A stretch of DNA of 64,000 nt from an uncultured Bacteroidota bacterium (GCA_902550325.1 CACCYT010000001.1:1-64000); one strand, 5' to 3'; positions 27,198 through 37,490 are shown, counted from the first letter of the stretch. Program-made: numbers and translations. The notes: a model not told the origin generated them from the sequence alone.

Positions 27198-28247
27198 TTT
27201 CCATCCCAAAGACTTGATTTCGGATTTAGAACCGTTGCCTAAATCTAAATATGTTTTTTTATCATTTGTGATATGACCAATGACATGTAAATCAAAATCA
27301 CAATTTTCAATTTTTTCATAATCACTTGAATTTATAGTAAACAAAATTTCATAATCCTCTCCTCCTGACATGATAACTGAAATTGGATCTAAATTAAATT
27401 CATTACATACTTTTAGTAAGGACTGATCTTTATAAATTTTATCAGAATATAACACACAACCTTTTTCTGAACTATTACACAAATGAATAATCTCAGATGA
27501 TAAACCATCACTTATATCAATCATTGATGTTGGAGTGATTGAATTTTTATCTAGAAAATTAATCAAGTCTGTTCTTGCTTCGGGTTTAAGTTGGCGCTCA
27601 ACCAATTCTTTGTAAGGTTCTAAATCTGGCTTACTGTTTGGATTGACAAGAAATACTTGTTTTTCTCTTTCTAAAATTTGTAACCCAAGGTAAGCCAATC
27701 CTAACTTACCAGAACAAACAACTAAATCATTATTGTTAGCTCCTGATCTTTTACAGATCTTTTTTTGATCTACAACACCAATTGATGTAACAGATATAAT
27801 TAACCCTTTTTGAGACGAAGTAGTATCTCCCCCGACCAAATCAACTTGATACCTTTTACATGCTAAATTAATCCCCTCATAAAGCTCATCTAAAGATTCC
27901 AGTTTGAATCTATTTGACACTGCAACTGAAACCGTAATTTGCTTACATGCTCCATTCATCGCGCATATATCAGAAATATTACAAACAACAGCTTTATAGC
28001 CCAAATGTTTTAAGGGGAAATAGGTTAAATCAAAATGTACACCTTCAACTAACATATCAGTAGAAATTAAGGAATAAGAGTTTGGAACTTTTAATACTGC
28101 AGCGTCATCTCCAATACCAACAATAGTTGAGTTATTATAATTCTTGACATTCTTTTTTACATGTTCAATAAAACCAAATTCACCCAATGAAGAAAGATCA
28201 GTTAGATTCTGATTTTTATTATTTGATTTTTCTTTGCTATGGTCCAT
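27189..28247 (-). CDS. thiL: thiamine-monophosphate kinase
   Basis: Phosphorylates thiamine monophosphate to the diphosphate cofactor. The 352-residue protein has the PurM/ThiL fold signatures: GIGDDAAVLKVPNSYSLISTDMLVEGVHFDL in overlapping pieces, VVCNISDICAMNGACKQITVS, DLVGGDTTSSQKGL, SMIDISDGLSSEI, and MSGGEDYEILFT. No other thiamine gene is nearby. It is divergent from the SUF operon and has its own TAAATTTG promoter element 20 nt before the ATG. Confidence 0.93.
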   Translation of the reverse strand: MDHSKEKSNNKNQNLTDLSSLGEFGFIEHVKKNVKNYNNSTIVGIGDDAAVLKVPNSYSLISTDMLVEGVHFDLTYFPLKHLGYKAVVCNISDICAMNGACKQITVSVAVSNRFKLESLDELYEGINLACKRYQVDLVGGDTTSSQKGLIISVTSIGVVDQKKICKRSGANNNDLVVCSGKLGLAYLGLQILEREKQVFLVNPNSKPDLEPYKELVERQLKPEARTDLINFLDKNSITPTSMIDISDGLSSEIIHLCNSSEKGCVLYSDKIYKDQSLLKVCNEFNLDPISVIMSGGEDYEILFTINSSDYEKIENCDFDLHVIGHITNDKKTYLDLGNGSKSEIKSLGWKSF

Positions 28248-28267
28248 ATTTTGTATAAAGAATACTT

Positions 28268-28275
28268 CAAATTTA
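28268..28275 (-). promoter_or_regulatory. -7 promoter element of thiL
   Basis: Reads TAAATTTG on the minus strand, 20 nt before the thiL ATG (28247). Confidence 0.5.
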
Positions 28276-28300
28276 GATTAATAAATATTTTTTAAAGGAT

Positions 28301-28308
28301 TATATTTG
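28301..28308 (+). promoter_or_regulatory. -7 promoter element of the SUF operon
   Basis: TATATTTG (TAnnTTTG) 6 nt before the ATG at 28315. It likely drives the whole run from the A-type carrier to DUF3078, with a near-leaderless 5' end. No IscR-like operator was recognised. Confidence 0.65.
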
Positions 28309-28314
28309 CAAAAT

Positions 28315-28644
28315 ATGATTGAGGTAGACCAGACAGCAAAAGAAGAAGTTAGTAAGCTAATGGAATCAGACGGTTATAATCCATCAAAAGACTTCATTCG
28401 CGTTGGTGTCAAGAGTGGTGGTTGCTCTGGCTTATCATATGAACTGAAATTTGATAAATCTACCAACGATAATGATAAGGTTTTTGAAAATAATGGTATA
28501 AAAATTGCCGTAGATAAAAAAAGTTTTTTGTATTTGATTGGAACAACATTAGAGTATCAAGGAGGATTAAATGGGAAGGGTTTTGTTTTTAGAAATCCAA
28601 ATGCAAATAGAACCTGTGGTTGTGGAGAAAGCTTTTCTTTATAA
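28315..28644 (+). CDS. sufA: A-type iron-sulfur carrier (SufA/ErpA family)
   Basis: Carries Fe-S clusters from the SUF scaffold to target proteins. The three conserved cysteines are in SGGCSGLSY and the C-terminal CGCGESFSL. The ORF track starts at TTG 28306, inside the promoter element; ATG 28315 (MIEVDQTAKEEV) gives 109 residues and matches the family start. It leads the SUF operon, 12 nt before sufB. The split between SufA, ErpA and IscA naming cannot be decided from sequence alone. Confidence 0.92.
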   Translation: MIEVDQTAKEEVSKLMESDGYNPSKDFIRVGVKSGGCSGLSYELKFDKSTNDNDKVFENNGIKIAVDKKSFLYLIGTTLEYQGGLNGKGFVFRNPNANRTCGCGESFSL

Positions 28645-28656
28645 ATTATTATTATT

Positions 28657-30102
28657 ATGGCCTATACTGAGGAAGAATTAAAAAAAGAATTAGAAAATCA
28701 AGAATATCAATATGGTTTTACAACTGATATTGAGTCAGAAACATTTCCTGTTGGATTAAATGAAGATATAGTAAGATCAATTTCTGAAAAGAAAAATGAA
28801 CCTGAATGGATGACTGAATGGCGGCTAGAAGCTTATGCAGCATGGAAAAATATGGAAGAGCCAAATTGGCATAATGTAAATTATAAAAAACCTGATTTTC
28901 AAAGTATTTCATATTACTCAGCTCCTAAAACAAAAAATAATCTTAAAAGTCTTGACGAGGTTGATCCTGAACTAATTAAGACTTTCAATAAACTAGGGAT
29001 TTCAACTGAAGAACAAAAAAAGCTCTCTGGTGTAGCCGTTGATATTGTAATGGATTCAGTGTCTGTAGCTACAACTTTCAGAGAAACATTGGCAGAAAAA
29101 GGAATAATATTTTGTTCTATTTCTGAAGCTATAAAAGATTATCCAGAGCTTGTAAAAAAATATATTGGTAAGGTTATTCCAAGAAAAGATAATTATTATG
29201 CAGCTCTAAATTCAGCTGTTTTTTCCGATGGATCTTTCTGTTATATACCCAAAGGGGTCAGGTGTCCAATGGAATTATCAACTTATTTTAGAATTAACCA
29301 GGCAGGCACTGGTCAATTTGAAAGAACTTTAGTTATTGCAGATGAAGGAAGTTATGTCAGTTACTTGGAAGGCTGTACTGCACCTAGCAGAGATGAAAAC
29401 CAATTGCATGCAGCTGTAGTAGAATTAATTGCAATGGATAATGCTGAAATAAAATATTCCACAGTTCAAAACTGGTATCCAGGGAATAAACAAGGGAAAG
29501 GCGGCGTTTTTAATTTTGTAACAAAAAGAGGTTTATGTAATAGAAATGCAAAAATATCTTGGACTCAAGTAGAAACTGGTTCGGCTGTTACATGGAAATA
29601 CCCATCATGCATTTTAAGAGGTGACAATAGTGTTGGAGAATTTTATTCAATTGCTGTAACTAACAATTATCAACAAGCAGATACAGGCACTAAGATGATC
29701 CACATAGGGAAAAACACAAAAAGCACTATAATTTCTAAAGGGATTTCTGCTGGAAAATCCCAAAATAGCTATCGTGGTCTAGTGCAAGTTGGGAAAAGAG
29801 CATCAAATGCTAGAAATTTTTCACAATGTGATTCTTTATTAATGGGTAACAAATGTGGTGCACATACATTTCCATATATAGAAGTCAAGAATAAATCAGC
29901 TCAAATTGAACATGAAGCAACTACTAGTAAAATTGGGGAGGATCAACTTTTTTATTGCAATCAAAGAGGAATTGACACTGAAAAAGCTATTGCATTAATT
30001 GTAAATGGCTTTAGCAAAGAGGTCTTAAACAAACTTCCTATGGAATTTGCAGTTGAGGCTCAAAAATTACTTGAAATTTCATTGGAGGGATCAGTCGGTT
30101 AA
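28657..30102 (+). CDS. sufB: Fe-S cluster assembly protein SufB
   Basis: Scaffold subunit of the SufBC2D complex where clusters are built. The 481-residue protein shows [40 protein letters not shown] and a C-terminal [18 protein letters not shown] region, characteristic of the beta-helix core of SufB. It is 9 nt upstream of sufC in the operon, in the canonical order sufB-C-D-S-E. Confidence 0.97.
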   Translation: MAYTEEELKKELENQEYQYGFTTDIESETFPVGLNEDIVRSISEKKNEPEWMTEWRLEAYAAWKNMEEPNWHNVNYKKPDFQSISYYSAPKTKNNLKSLDEVDPELIKTFNKLGISTEEQKKLSGVAVDIVMDSVSVATTFRETLAEKGIIFCSISEAIKDYPELVKKYIGKVIPRKDNYYAALNSAVFSDGSFCYIPKGVRCPMELSTYFRINQAGTGQFERTLVIADEGSYVSYLEGCTAPSRDENQLHAAVVELIAMDNAEIKYSTVQNWYPGNKQGKGGVFNFVTKRGLCNRNAKISWTQVETGSAVTWKYPSCILRGDNSVGEFYSIAVTNNYQQADTGTKMIHIGKNTKSTIISKGISAGKSQNSYRGLVQVGKRASNARNFSQCDSLLMGNKCGAHTFPYIEVKNKSAQIEHEATTSKIGEDQLFYCNQRGIDTEKAIALIVNGFSKEVLNKLPMEFAVEAQKLLEISLEGSVG

Positions 30103-30111
30103 AAATTTATT

Positions 30112-30846
30112 ATGTTAAAAATTGAAAATTTACATGTTAGTATTGATGGCAAAGAAATTTTAAAAGGTTTGTCATTGGATGTCAAGCCTGGTGAAATTCA
30201 TGCTATTATGGGTCCAAATGGTTCAGGTAAGAGTACTCTATCATCTGTTATTGCAGGTAATGAGGACTATGAAGTTGTAAAAGGAAATATTTTTTATAAT
30301 GGTGAAAATATTGAGGATCTTTCAGCAGATGAAAGAGCAAATAGAGGTATTTTTATGTCATTCCAGTATCCAGTTGCAATTCCAGGGATTACCGTTACCA
30401 ATTTCATTAAGACAGCTATAAATTCAAATCTTAAAGCAAGAGGTGAAAAGGAAATGCCTGCTGGAGAGATGCTCAAAAAGATAAGAGAAAAATCAAAATT
30501 ATTGGAGATTGATTCAAAATTTCTATCTAGATCCCTAAATGAAGGATTCTCAGGTGGAGAAAAGAAAAGAAATGAGATATTTCAGATGGCAATGTTAGAA
30601 CCCAATCTTGCAATACTCGACGAAACCGACTCAGGACTAGATATCGATGCATTAAAGGTTGTTGCAAATGGTGTAAATAAATTGAAAAATAATGATAATG
30701 CTATTGTCATAATCACACATTATCAAAGACTGCTGGACTATATAACACCAGATTTTGTTCATGTTCTTCAGGAAGGAAAGATTTCCAAATCAGGAGACAA
30801 ATCTTTGGCCCTTGAATTAGAGGAAAAAGGATATGATTGGATTTAA
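30112..30846 (+). CDS. sufC: Fe-S cluster assembly ATPase SufC
   Basis: ABC-type ATPase that powers the SufBC2D scaffold in the cytoplasm. Walker A is GPNGSGKSTL, the SufC-type signature is NEGFSGGEKKRNEIFQMAML, Walker B is NLAILDETDSGLDIDAL, and the switch His lies in VIITHYQRLLDYI. It has 244 residues with no membrane domain. It sits between sufB and sufD with gaps of about 10 nt. Confidence 0.97.
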   Translation: MLKIENLHVSIDGKEILKGLSLDVKPGEIHAIMGPNGSGKSTLSSVIAGNEDYEVVKGNIFYNGENIEDLSADERANRGIFMSFQYPVAIPGITVTNFIKTAINSNLKARGEKEMPAGEMLKKIREKSKLLEIDSKFLSRSLNEGFSGGEKKRNEIFQMAMLEPNLAILDETDSGLDIDALKVVANGVNKLKNNDNAIVIITHYQRLLDYITPDFVHVLQEGKISKSGDKSLALELEEKGYDWI

Positions 30847-30856
30847 TTTTTAAAAT

Positions 30857-32209
30857 ATGTCCCTCAAAGAAAAACTAGTTTCTTCATTTCTGGCATTTGA
30901 ACTTGATACAGATACCAACTCAAAAGTTCATGAAATTAGATCAAAATCAATCAAAGATTTTGAAAAAATTGGATTTCCACATTCAAAAGATGAATACTGG
31001 AAATACACTCCCATAAGAAAAGTTTTGAATGAGGAGCTAACAATATTTAAGAAAAAAAGACATCTTCTTGAATTTGATAAAGTAAAAGACTTTTTTTTAG
31101 GTGGAATTGAATCTTATAAAATTGTTTTCATCGACGGAATGTATGATCCACTATGGTCAAGTACAACTCACGAGGGTGCTGACATTTGTATATTATCATC
31201 CGTTTTGGAGAATAAAAAATATGGTAATGTTATATCTAAGTACTACAACAAATTGATTAATGAGAAGGAGTCATTTAGTTTGCTAAACAGTTCATTTACA
31301 AAAGAAGGAGCCTTTATTCATGTCCCAAAAAATGTAGAACTTGAAAAGCCCGTTGAAATTGTTCATATAAACTCTGGCGGTGAATCATCATTAATGCTTC
31401 AACCAAGAAGTTTGGTTATTCTTGAAAAAAACTCAAAAGCTCAAATTATTGAAAGTCACTACTCTTTAAATGTTAATGAAAAAATTCACTCTGACAAACA
31501 TTCAACATATGTTGATCCCCTAACGAATACTGTAACTGAAATTCATGTTAATGAAAATGCAAAATTGGACTATTATAAAATCCAAAATGATCTTGAAACG
31601 ACATCAATAATTGACAGCACATACATTGATCAAAAAAGTAATAGTGAAGCAAGTTGTCATACGTTTTCTTTTGGGGGAAATCTTGTTCGTAACAATTTAA
31701 ATTTCTTTCAAAATGGAAAGAATATTAATTCCATTTTAAAAGGAATTACAATAATTGGATCTGATCAGCATATAGATCACCATACTTTGGTTCATCACGC
31801 AAATCCCAACTGTGAAAGCCATCAAGATTATAAAGGTATTTATAATGACAAATCTACTGGTGTCTTCAATGGCCGAGTTCTTGTTGAAAAAGTTGCTCAA
31901 AAGATAAACGCATTTCAACAGAACAATAATTTGATAATTGGGGATAATGCAACTGTAAATTCCAAGCCGCAACTTGAAATATTTGCCGATGATGTAAAGT
32001 GTTCACATGGTTGTACTATTGGACAAATTGATGAAAATGCACTTTTTTATCTAAAAACCAGGGGAATTAATGATAATGACGCTAAAGGAATCCTAACATA
32101 TGCTTTCGCAAATAATGTGTTGGAGAATGTCGGTATGCAAGTTTTAAAAACCAAAATCAAAAAGATTATTGCAAGAAAAATTGGTATTAATATTGGCCTT
32201 GAATTATGA
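30857..32209 (+). CDS. sufD: Fe-S cluster assembly protein SufD
   Basis: Second scaffold subunit, paralogous to SufB. The C-terminal half holds the conserved region SDQHIDHHTLVHHANPNCESHQDYKGI in pieces, VFNGRVLVEKVAQKINAFQQN, and CSHGCTIGQIDENALFYLKTRGI with the conserved Cys. The N-terminal helical part (YWKYTPIRKVL) is typical. Its stop overlaps the sufS start by 4 nt. Confidence 0.96.
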   Translation: MSLKEKLVSSFLAFELDTDTNSKVHEIRSKSIKDFEKIGFPHSKDEYWKYTPIRKVLNEELTIFKKKRHLLEFDKVKDFFLGGIESYKIVFIDGMYDPLWSSTTHEGADICILSSVLENKKYGNVISKYYNKLINEKESFSLLNSSFTKEGAFIHVPKNVELEKPVEIVHINSGGESSLMLQPRSLVILEKNSKAQIIESHYSLNVNEKIHSDKHSTYVDPLTNTVTEIHVNENAKLDYYKIQNDLETTSIIDSTYIDQKSNSEASCHTFSFGGNLVRNNLNFFQNGKNINSILKGITIIGSDQHIDHHTLVHHANPNCESHQDYKGIYNDKSTGVFNGRVLVEKVAQKINAFQQNNNLIIGDNATVNSKPQLEIFADDVKCSHGCTIGQIDENALFYLKTRGINDNDAKGILTYAFANNVLENVGMQVLKTKIKKIIARKIGINIGLEL

Positions 32210-33429
32210 ATCTAAGTTTTGACGTTGATAGTATAAGACAAGATTTTCCAATTTTGTCAAAAAAGATACATGATAAACCATTAGTGTATTTTGATAATGC
32301 TGCAACATCACAAACTCCAGTTTGTGTAATTGATTGTATTAAGGATTATTATGAAAAATATAATTCAAATATTCACAGGGGGGTACATTCACTTAGTGAT
32401 GAAGCAACCAATGCGTATGAAAATGCTAGAAATAAGATAAAAGATCATTTTAATATAAATGAGAGTAAGGAGGTTATTTTTACCTCAGGTACAACTCACT
32501 CAATTAATATAGTATCAAATGGTTTTAGTAAAATATTAAAAAAAGGAGATGAAATCATTGTATCGGGACTTGAACATCATTCAAATATTGTCCCTTGGCA
32601 AATGATGATAAAAAATAACGGTGCTAAATTAAGAGTAATTCCTTTGAAAGATAATGGAGAGTTGGATATGGATGAATTCAAAAATATTTTATCCAATAAA
32701 ACAAAAATTGTTTTCTTAAATCATGTTTCAAATGCTTTAGGAATAATCAATCCGATTGAGGAAATTATTGATATTTCACATAAAAATGGTGCTATCGTTT
32801 TAATTGATGGTGCTCAAAGTGCCGCCCATTTTAAAATCGATTTACGAAAACTAAATGTTGATTTTTTTACAGCTTCTGCTCACAAACTATGTGGACCAAC
32901 TGGTGTTGGTTTTCTTTATGGAAAAGAAAAACTCTTATCCAAGCTAGATCCTCTAATGGGGGGTGGTGAAATGATTTCTGACGTAACTTTTTCAAAGACA
33001 ACTTATGCAGATCTTCCACACAAATTTGAGGCAGGAACACCTAATATTTCTGGAGTAATTGCTTTTGGTGAAGCAATAGATTATTTGAATAAAATAGGTT
33101 TAGATAACATAGAGCAATATGAAAAAAGTCTGCTTGATTATGCAAATTCTAAATTAAAAGAAATTGATGGCTTGAAAATTTACGGTGACTCAAAAAATAA
33201 AACATCCGTAATTTCATTTAATATCGATGGAATTCATTCCTATGATATAGGATCTATTTTGGATAAATTTGGTATTGCGGTAAGAACAGGTCAACACTGT
33301 GCCCAACCTATAATGGATCATTTTGGGATTGATGGGACCGTGAGAGCATCTTTTTCGTTTATAAATACAGTTGAAGAAATAGATCATTTCTACGATTCTT
33401 TGATTAAAGCCAAATCCATGTTGAGTTAA
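32206..33429 (+). CDS. sufS: cysteine desulfurase SufS
   Basis: PLP enzyme that takes sulfur from cysteine for cluster assembly. Features: YFDNAATSQTP near the N terminus, SGLEHHSNIVPWQ, the PLP-lysine motif TASAHKLCGPTGVGFLYG, and the active-site cysteine loop VRTGQHCAQPIMDHFG. It is a group II desulfurase of 407 residues and is followed by its partner sufE 16 nt later. Confidence 0.97.
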   Translation: MNLSFDVDSIRQDFPILSKKIHDKPLVYFDNAATSQTPVCVIDCIKDYYEKYNSNIHRGVHSLSDEATNAYENARNKIKDHFNINESKEVIFTSGTTHSINIVSNGFSKILKKGDEIIVSGLEHHSNIVPWQMMIKNNGAKLRVIPLKDNGELDMDEFKNILSNKTKIVFLNHVSNALGIINPIEEIIDISHKNGAIVLIDGAQSAAHFKIDLRKLNVDFFTASAHKLCGPTGVGFLYGKEKLLSKLDPLMGGGEMISDVTFSKTTYADLPHKFEAGTPNISGVIAFGEAIDYLNKIGLDNIEQYEKSLLDYANSKLKEIDGLKIYGDSKNKTSVISFNIDGIHSYDIGSILDKFGIAVRTGQHCAQPIMDHFGIDGTVRASFSFINTVEEIDHFYDSLIKAKSMLS

Positions 33430-33445
33430 TTTATAACTTTATAAA

Positions 33446-33862
33446 ATGACGATTGAAAATGCACAAAAAGATATAATTGATAACTTTTTATTTTTTGATG
33501 ATTGGACTCAAAAATATGAGTACATTATTGAGCTTTCAAAAGATCTTGAATCTATGAGCAAAGAACTAAAAAATGAGGATAATTTGATAAAGGGTTGTCA
33601 GAGTAAAGTATGGCTTCATGCTGAACTAAATGATGGTAAAATTAATTTTTTAGCTGATAGTGAAGCAATTATTACAAAAGGTATAATTTCTATACTTTTG
33701 AATATTTTTAACAAAAGAACACCCGATGAAATACTTAGTTCTAATATGGACTTTATTGAAAAAATTGGATTAAAAGAGCATTTATCTCCAAATAGAGCTA
33801 ATGGTCTTTCTTCAATGTATAAGCAAATAAAATTTTATGCTATTGCTTTTAGTAAAACTTAA
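33446..33862 (+). CDS. sufE: sulfur acceptor protein SufE
   Basis: Accepts the persulfide from SufS and passes it to SufB. The acceptor cysteine lies in the conserved NLIKGCQSKVWL segment near residue 52, and the N terminus has DDWTQKYEYIIELSKDL, typical of the family. It has 138 residues. It is encoded between sufS and the DUF59 gene. Confidence 0.95.
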   Translation: MTIENAQKDIIDNFLFFDDWTQKYEYIIELSKDLESMSKELKNEDNLIKGCQSKVWLHAELNDGKINFLADSEAIITKGIISILLNIFNKRTPDEILSSNMDFIEKIGLKEHLSPNRANGLSSMYKQIKFYAIAFSKT

Positions 33863-33865
33863 ATT

Positions 33866-34189
33866 ATGACTAAAAAAATTGATCCAAAAAAATTAGGTGA
33901 CCTAGTTGTTAAAGTTTTAAAAACTGTTTATGATCCTGAAATCCCTGTTGATATATATGAACTAGGATTGATATACGATGTGTTTCTTAATGAAAGTAAT
34001 GATGTTAAAGTTTTAATGACATTAACAACACCAAATTGCCCAGTTGCTGACTCCCTACCTGAAGAAGTAAAAAATAAGATAAAAGAAATCCCCGAAGTTA
34101 ATGAAGTTGAAATCGAAATGACCTTTGACCCACCTTGGTCAAAAGACTTGATGAGTGAAGAGGCTAAACTAGAGCTTGGATTTTTGTAA
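33866..34189 (+). CDS. DUF59/MIP18-family Fe-S maturation protein (SufT-like)
   Basis: Short 107-residue protein of the MIP18 family implicated in maturation of Fe-S proteins. Core motifs are VYDPEIPVDIYELGLIYDV and LTTPNCPVADSLPEEV with the conserved Cys. It lies 3 nt after sufE, as in many Bacteroidota SUF clusters. A PaaD-like role in phenylacetate oxidation is unlikely in this context. Confidence 0.9.
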   Translation: MTKKIDPKKLGDLVVKVLKTVYDPEIPVDIYELGLIYDVFLNESNDVKVLMTLTTPNCPVADSLPEEVKNKIKEIPEVNEVEIEMTFDPPWSKDLMSEEAKLELGFL

Positions 34190-34693
34190 ATGAAATATGA
34201 AATAAAAAATAGAGTTTCAGAAAGTAAGCTTGTTACTATTGATTTTAATGATTTCTTAACAGGTGTTTACATTGAAGAGTTTGATATTAAACCTTGGCTA
34301 AAGGATGATTTAATTCTAATTGAAAAGGAATTCAGAAAAAATGTAAGAAATTTTAATTGGTCTTTACTTAAAGGAAAAAACATTTCAATTATCTGTTCAA
34401 ATTCTGCAATAATTCCTGATTGGGCATTTATGTTGGTTAGTTCTGAATTAACAAAATCTGGAATAGAAAATTTTATAGGAAATATAAAATCTTATAAAGA
34501 GTATTTAATAAATCTTAAGATTAATGACCTTGACTTAAGTTCAGTTAAAAACAAACCTGTCATAATAAAAGGATGCTCAGATGATGAATTCAGTAGGTTC
34601 ATTTATTCTCAATTAATTCAAAAGGTACAGGGTGTTGTTTCAAGCATAATGTTTGGAGAGGCGTGCTCAGCAGTTCCAATTTTTAAAAAATAA
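34190..34693 (+). CDS. DUF2480 family protein
   Basis: A 167-residue cytoplasmic protein of a Bacteroidota-restricted family of unknown function that regularly follows the SUF genes. Visible features are LVTIDFNDFLTGVYIEEFDIKPWL in two pieces, VIIKGCSDDEF and VSSIMFGEACSAVPIFKK at the C terminus. It starts directly after the DUF59 stop and overlaps the next gene by 1 nt, so it is translated with the operon. A role in Fe-S biogenesis is inferred from position only. Confidence 0.82.
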   Translation: MKYEIKNRVSESKLVTIDFNDFLTGVYIEEFDIKPWLKDDLILIEKEFRKNVRNFNWSLLKGKNISIICSNSAIIPDWAFMLVSSELTKSGIENFIGNIKSYKEYLINLKINDLDLSSVKNKPVIIKGCSDDEFSRFIYSQLIQKVQGVVSSIMFGEACSAVPIFKK

Positions 34694-35586
34694 TGAGAAA
34701 CATTTTTTTAGTATTAATAATCTTCTTAATATCTAAATCCTTCTCTCAAGACAAACTTTCTGACTCTATTAATTATAATTGGGAAAAGACTGGAAAATTT
34801 ACATTTCTTGGTAATCAATCAAGCTATAGTTATTGGACCGCTGGAGGCCAATCAAGTATTTCAGGCACCATAAAAATTGATTATGATTTGAATTATGAAA
34901 AAAGTGGATGGAATTGGGATACAAAGATTATTGCTGCATACGGCCTTAACAGTAGTGCTGGTAGTAAGTTTTTAAAAAAAACTGATGATAAATTAGAGAT
35001 CAACTCATTAATTAGTAAAAAATTTTCGTCTTCAAATATTGGTGATTTAAGCTACTCTAGCTTTATAAATTTTAAAACACAGTGGACAAAAGGATATAGA
35101 TTTAAAAAAGACTCTAATGGAGAAGAAGAAAGAACTGAAAGAACAAGGTTTCTCTCACCTGGATATCTCCAAATTGGAGTAGGACTTTACTGGGAAAAAA
35201 ATAAAGATTTTTGGATCAACTTTGCGCCTGTGACAGGTAGACTAATTATAGTCAATAAATTTTTTACTGCTGGATTGAATGATAATCAAGAATACTTTGG
35301 TGTAAAAAAGGGTGCAACTAGTAGATTTGAACTAGGGGCATCTGTTAGATCTTTTTATAAATTCGAATTTGTTGAAAATGTATTTGTAACCAATCGTATC
35401 AGCTTATATTCCGATTACCTTGAAAATCCTGAAAATATAGATTTAGATTATACAATAAATACATCTCTTAAAGTGAATAGATATTTGACAACCGACCTAA
35501 TTTTCCAGTTTATTTATGATAATAATGCAGTCAAAAGACTCCAAGTTAGAGAGGTGATGGGAATTGGTTTGAGTTTAGACTTTTAG
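34693..35586 (+). CDS. DUF3078 family secreted protein
   Basis: A 297-residue protein with a signal peptide (LVLIIFLISKSFSQ) and a beta-rich sequence (YWTAGGQSSISGTIKIDYDLNYEKSGW in pieces), ending in LSLDF, consistent with an outer-membrane beta barrel. DUF3078 proteins are Bacteroidota-specific and of unknown function. It is the last gene of the SUF run. Its final 4 nt overlap the convergent hflX. Confidence 0.82.
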   Translation: MRNIFLVLIIFLISKSFSQDKLSDSINYNWEKTGKFTFLGNQSSYSYWTAGGQSSISGTIKIDYDLNYEKSGWNWDTKIIAAYGLNSSAGSKFLKKTDDKLEINSLISKKFSSSNIGDLSYSSFINFKTQWTKGYRFKKDSNGEEERTERTRFLSPGYLQIGVGLYWEKNKDFWINFAPVTGRLIIVNKFFTAGLNDNQEYFGVKKGATSRFELGASVRSFYKFEFVENVFVTNRISLYSDYLENPENIDLDYTINTSLKVNRYLTTDLIFQFIYDNNAVKRLQVREVMGIGLSLDF

Positions 35587-36713
35587 ACTTTGGGTTTTGG
35601 AAATAAGTAATTGTTATATGGAAATCTGTTTTCATGTATTTTACTTATATTTTTATATAATGTATCTTTTAAAAATTTGAAATTCAACTTTTCCAAAGCA
35701 GAAATGTAAATTTTATGATTAGTATTTTTTAATCTTCTACCTTTTAATTTATCAACCTTATTAAAAATAATTATGGTTTTTTTATCACCACAGTTTATTT
35801 CATTTAGAATTAGTTGAACTGAATCAATGTGATCCTGATAATTTGGGTGTGAAACATCAACTATGTGTAATAAGATATCAGACTCTTGGATCTCCAACAA
35901 TGTACTTTTGAATGATTCAATCAATTGGGTAGGAAGCTTTCGTATAAAACCAACAGTATCAGAAAGTAAAAAAGGTAAGTTTTCAATAACTACTTTTCTA
36001 ACTGTAGTGTCTAAGGTTGCAAATAATTTATCTTCAGCAAAAACCTTTGATTTAGAAATTTGATTCATAATTGTGGATTTACCAACATTGGTATATCCAA
36101 CCAAGGCAACTCTTACAAGCTTTCCTCTATTTCCTCTTTGAATTGACATTTGTTTATCAATACTGAAAAGTTTTTTTTTAAGTAATGACACCTTGTCGCG
36201 AACAATTCGTCTGTCTGTTTCAATTTCTGTTTCACCAGGACCTCTCATACCAATACCTCCTTTTTGTCTTTCCAAGTGTGTCCAAAGTCCTTTGAGTCTC
36301 GGCATTAAGTATTCATATTGAGCCAACTGAACTTGAGTTTTAGCATAACTAGTTTTAGCCCTTTGAGCAAATATGTCTAAAATTAATCCTGTCCTGTCTA
36401 TTATTTTTGTTCTTAGCGTCTTTTCTAGGTTTAACTGCTGACTAGGTGTCAATTCATCATCAAATATCACTGAACTTATATCATAATTTTTAATAAAAAG
36501 CTGTATTTCTTGAATTTTTCCAGAACCTATAAAGGTTTTGGGGTTTGGTTTATCTATCTTTTGGATAAATCTTTTTAAAACTTTTCCTCCAGCTGTTTCT
36601 GCTAAGAAACACAGCTCATCTAAAAACTCTTGAACCACGGCTTCCGAGCTGTTACTAATTATAGCGCCAACTACTACTGAGTTTTCATAAAAAATGTTTT
36701 TATTTTCAATCAA
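35583..36713 (-). CDS. hflX: ribosome-associated GTPase HflX
   Basis: Splits stalled or hibernating 70S ribosomes. The N-terminal HflX domain (FIGSGKIQEIQLFI) and the glycine-rich GGIGMRGPGETEIETDRR precede the G domain with G1 VGYTNVGKST, G3 DTVGFIRKLP, and G4 IFNKVDKL. It has 376 residues. Its start overlaps the lpxH stop by 4 nt, so it is probably coupled to that gene. Confidence 0.94.
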   Translation of the reverse strand: MIENKNIFYENSVVVGAIISNSSEAVVQEFLDELCFLAETAGGKVLKRFIQKIDKPNPKTFIGSGKIQEIQLFIKNYDISSVIFDDELTPSQQLNLEKTLRTKIIDRTGLILDIFAQRAKTSYAKTQVQLAQYEYLMPRLKGLWTHLERQKGGIGMRGPGETEIETDRRIVRDKVSLLKKKLFSIDKQMSIQRGNRGKLVRVALVGYTNVGKSTIMNQISKSKVFAEDKLFATLDTTVRKVVIENLPFLLSDTVGFIRKLPTQLIESFKSTLLEIQESDILLHIVDVSHPNYQDHIDSVQLILNEINCGDKKTIIIFNKVDKLKGRRLKNTNHKIYISALEKLNFKFLKDTLYKNISKIHENRFPYNNYLFPKPKV

Positions 36714-37480
36714 ATTTCAGGCTTGAAAAACTTTAAAGTTAATTCTGAGTTACTAAAGTCCAAATATGAATAATGGTTGAACCAATCACCACAATTATAA
36801 TATAATGAATTGTTGCCAAGATTAATTTTTAATGGAATATGTCTATGGCCAAAAACAAAATAATGATAATGATCAGACTTTAATATTTTTCTACAGAAAT
36901 TATAAAGTAATTCTTTTTCGTTACTTTCAAACTTAATCTCTTTTCCTGATATAACACTATTTTTTCTGGATAAAAACTCTCCTATTCTTATGGAAATATC
37001 TGGATGAATACAAGAATATAAAAATTTAAAAAAAGAGTTTCTAAAAATAAGCTTTAAAAACTTATACCCATAGTCACCTGGTCCTAAACCGTCACCATGA
37101 CCAATAAAAAATTTTTTAGAATTAATTTGAAGCTTTTTTGGCTTAAAAAATATATCAATACCTAGCTCATCTTTAAAATAACTCATCATCCATGAATCAT
37201 GATTACCAACAAAAAAATAAATTTTAATTCCAGAGTCAGTTAACTCAGCTAATTTTCCAAATAATCTGGTGTAACCTTTGGGTACAACTTTTTTAAATTC
37301 AAACCAGAAATCAAATAAGTCTCCCAATAAAAAAATTACCTGTGCATCATCTTTTATGGAATCAAGCCATTTTATAAATATTTTTTCTCTTTTTAGAGAA
37401 TTAACTTTACCCGGTAGTCCCAAATGATTATCAGATGAGAAGTAAGCTTTTTTATTTTCTTCTAAATTAATTATCTCCAT
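36710..37480 (-). CDS. lpxH: UDP-2,3-diacylglucosamine diphosphatase
   Basis: Calcineurin-like metallophosphatase that makes lipid X in lipid A synthesis. Metal-binding motifs in order: SDNHLG (the usual DxH), LGDLFDFWFE, VGNHDSW, GHGDGLGPGD and FGHRHIP. The 256-residue length and the GxxDxxxG-like features fit LpxH over other phosphodiesterases. It is transcribed with hflX, and its own promoter element lies 10 nt upstream of the start. Confidence 0.85.
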   Translation of the reverse strand: MEIINLEENKKAYFSSDNHLGLPGKVNSLKREKIFIKWLDSIKDDAQVIFLLGDLFDFWFEFKKVVPKGYTRLFGKLAELTDSGIKIYFFVGNHDSWMMSYFKDELGIDIFFKPKKLQINSKKFFIGHGDGLGPGDYGYKFLKLIFRNSFFKFLYSCIHPDISIRIGEFLSRKNSVISGKEIKFESNEKELLYNFCRKILKSDHYHYFVFGHRHIPLKINLGNNSLYYNCGDWFNHYSYLDFSNSELTLKFFKPEI

Positions 37481-37490
37481 TTATAAAATA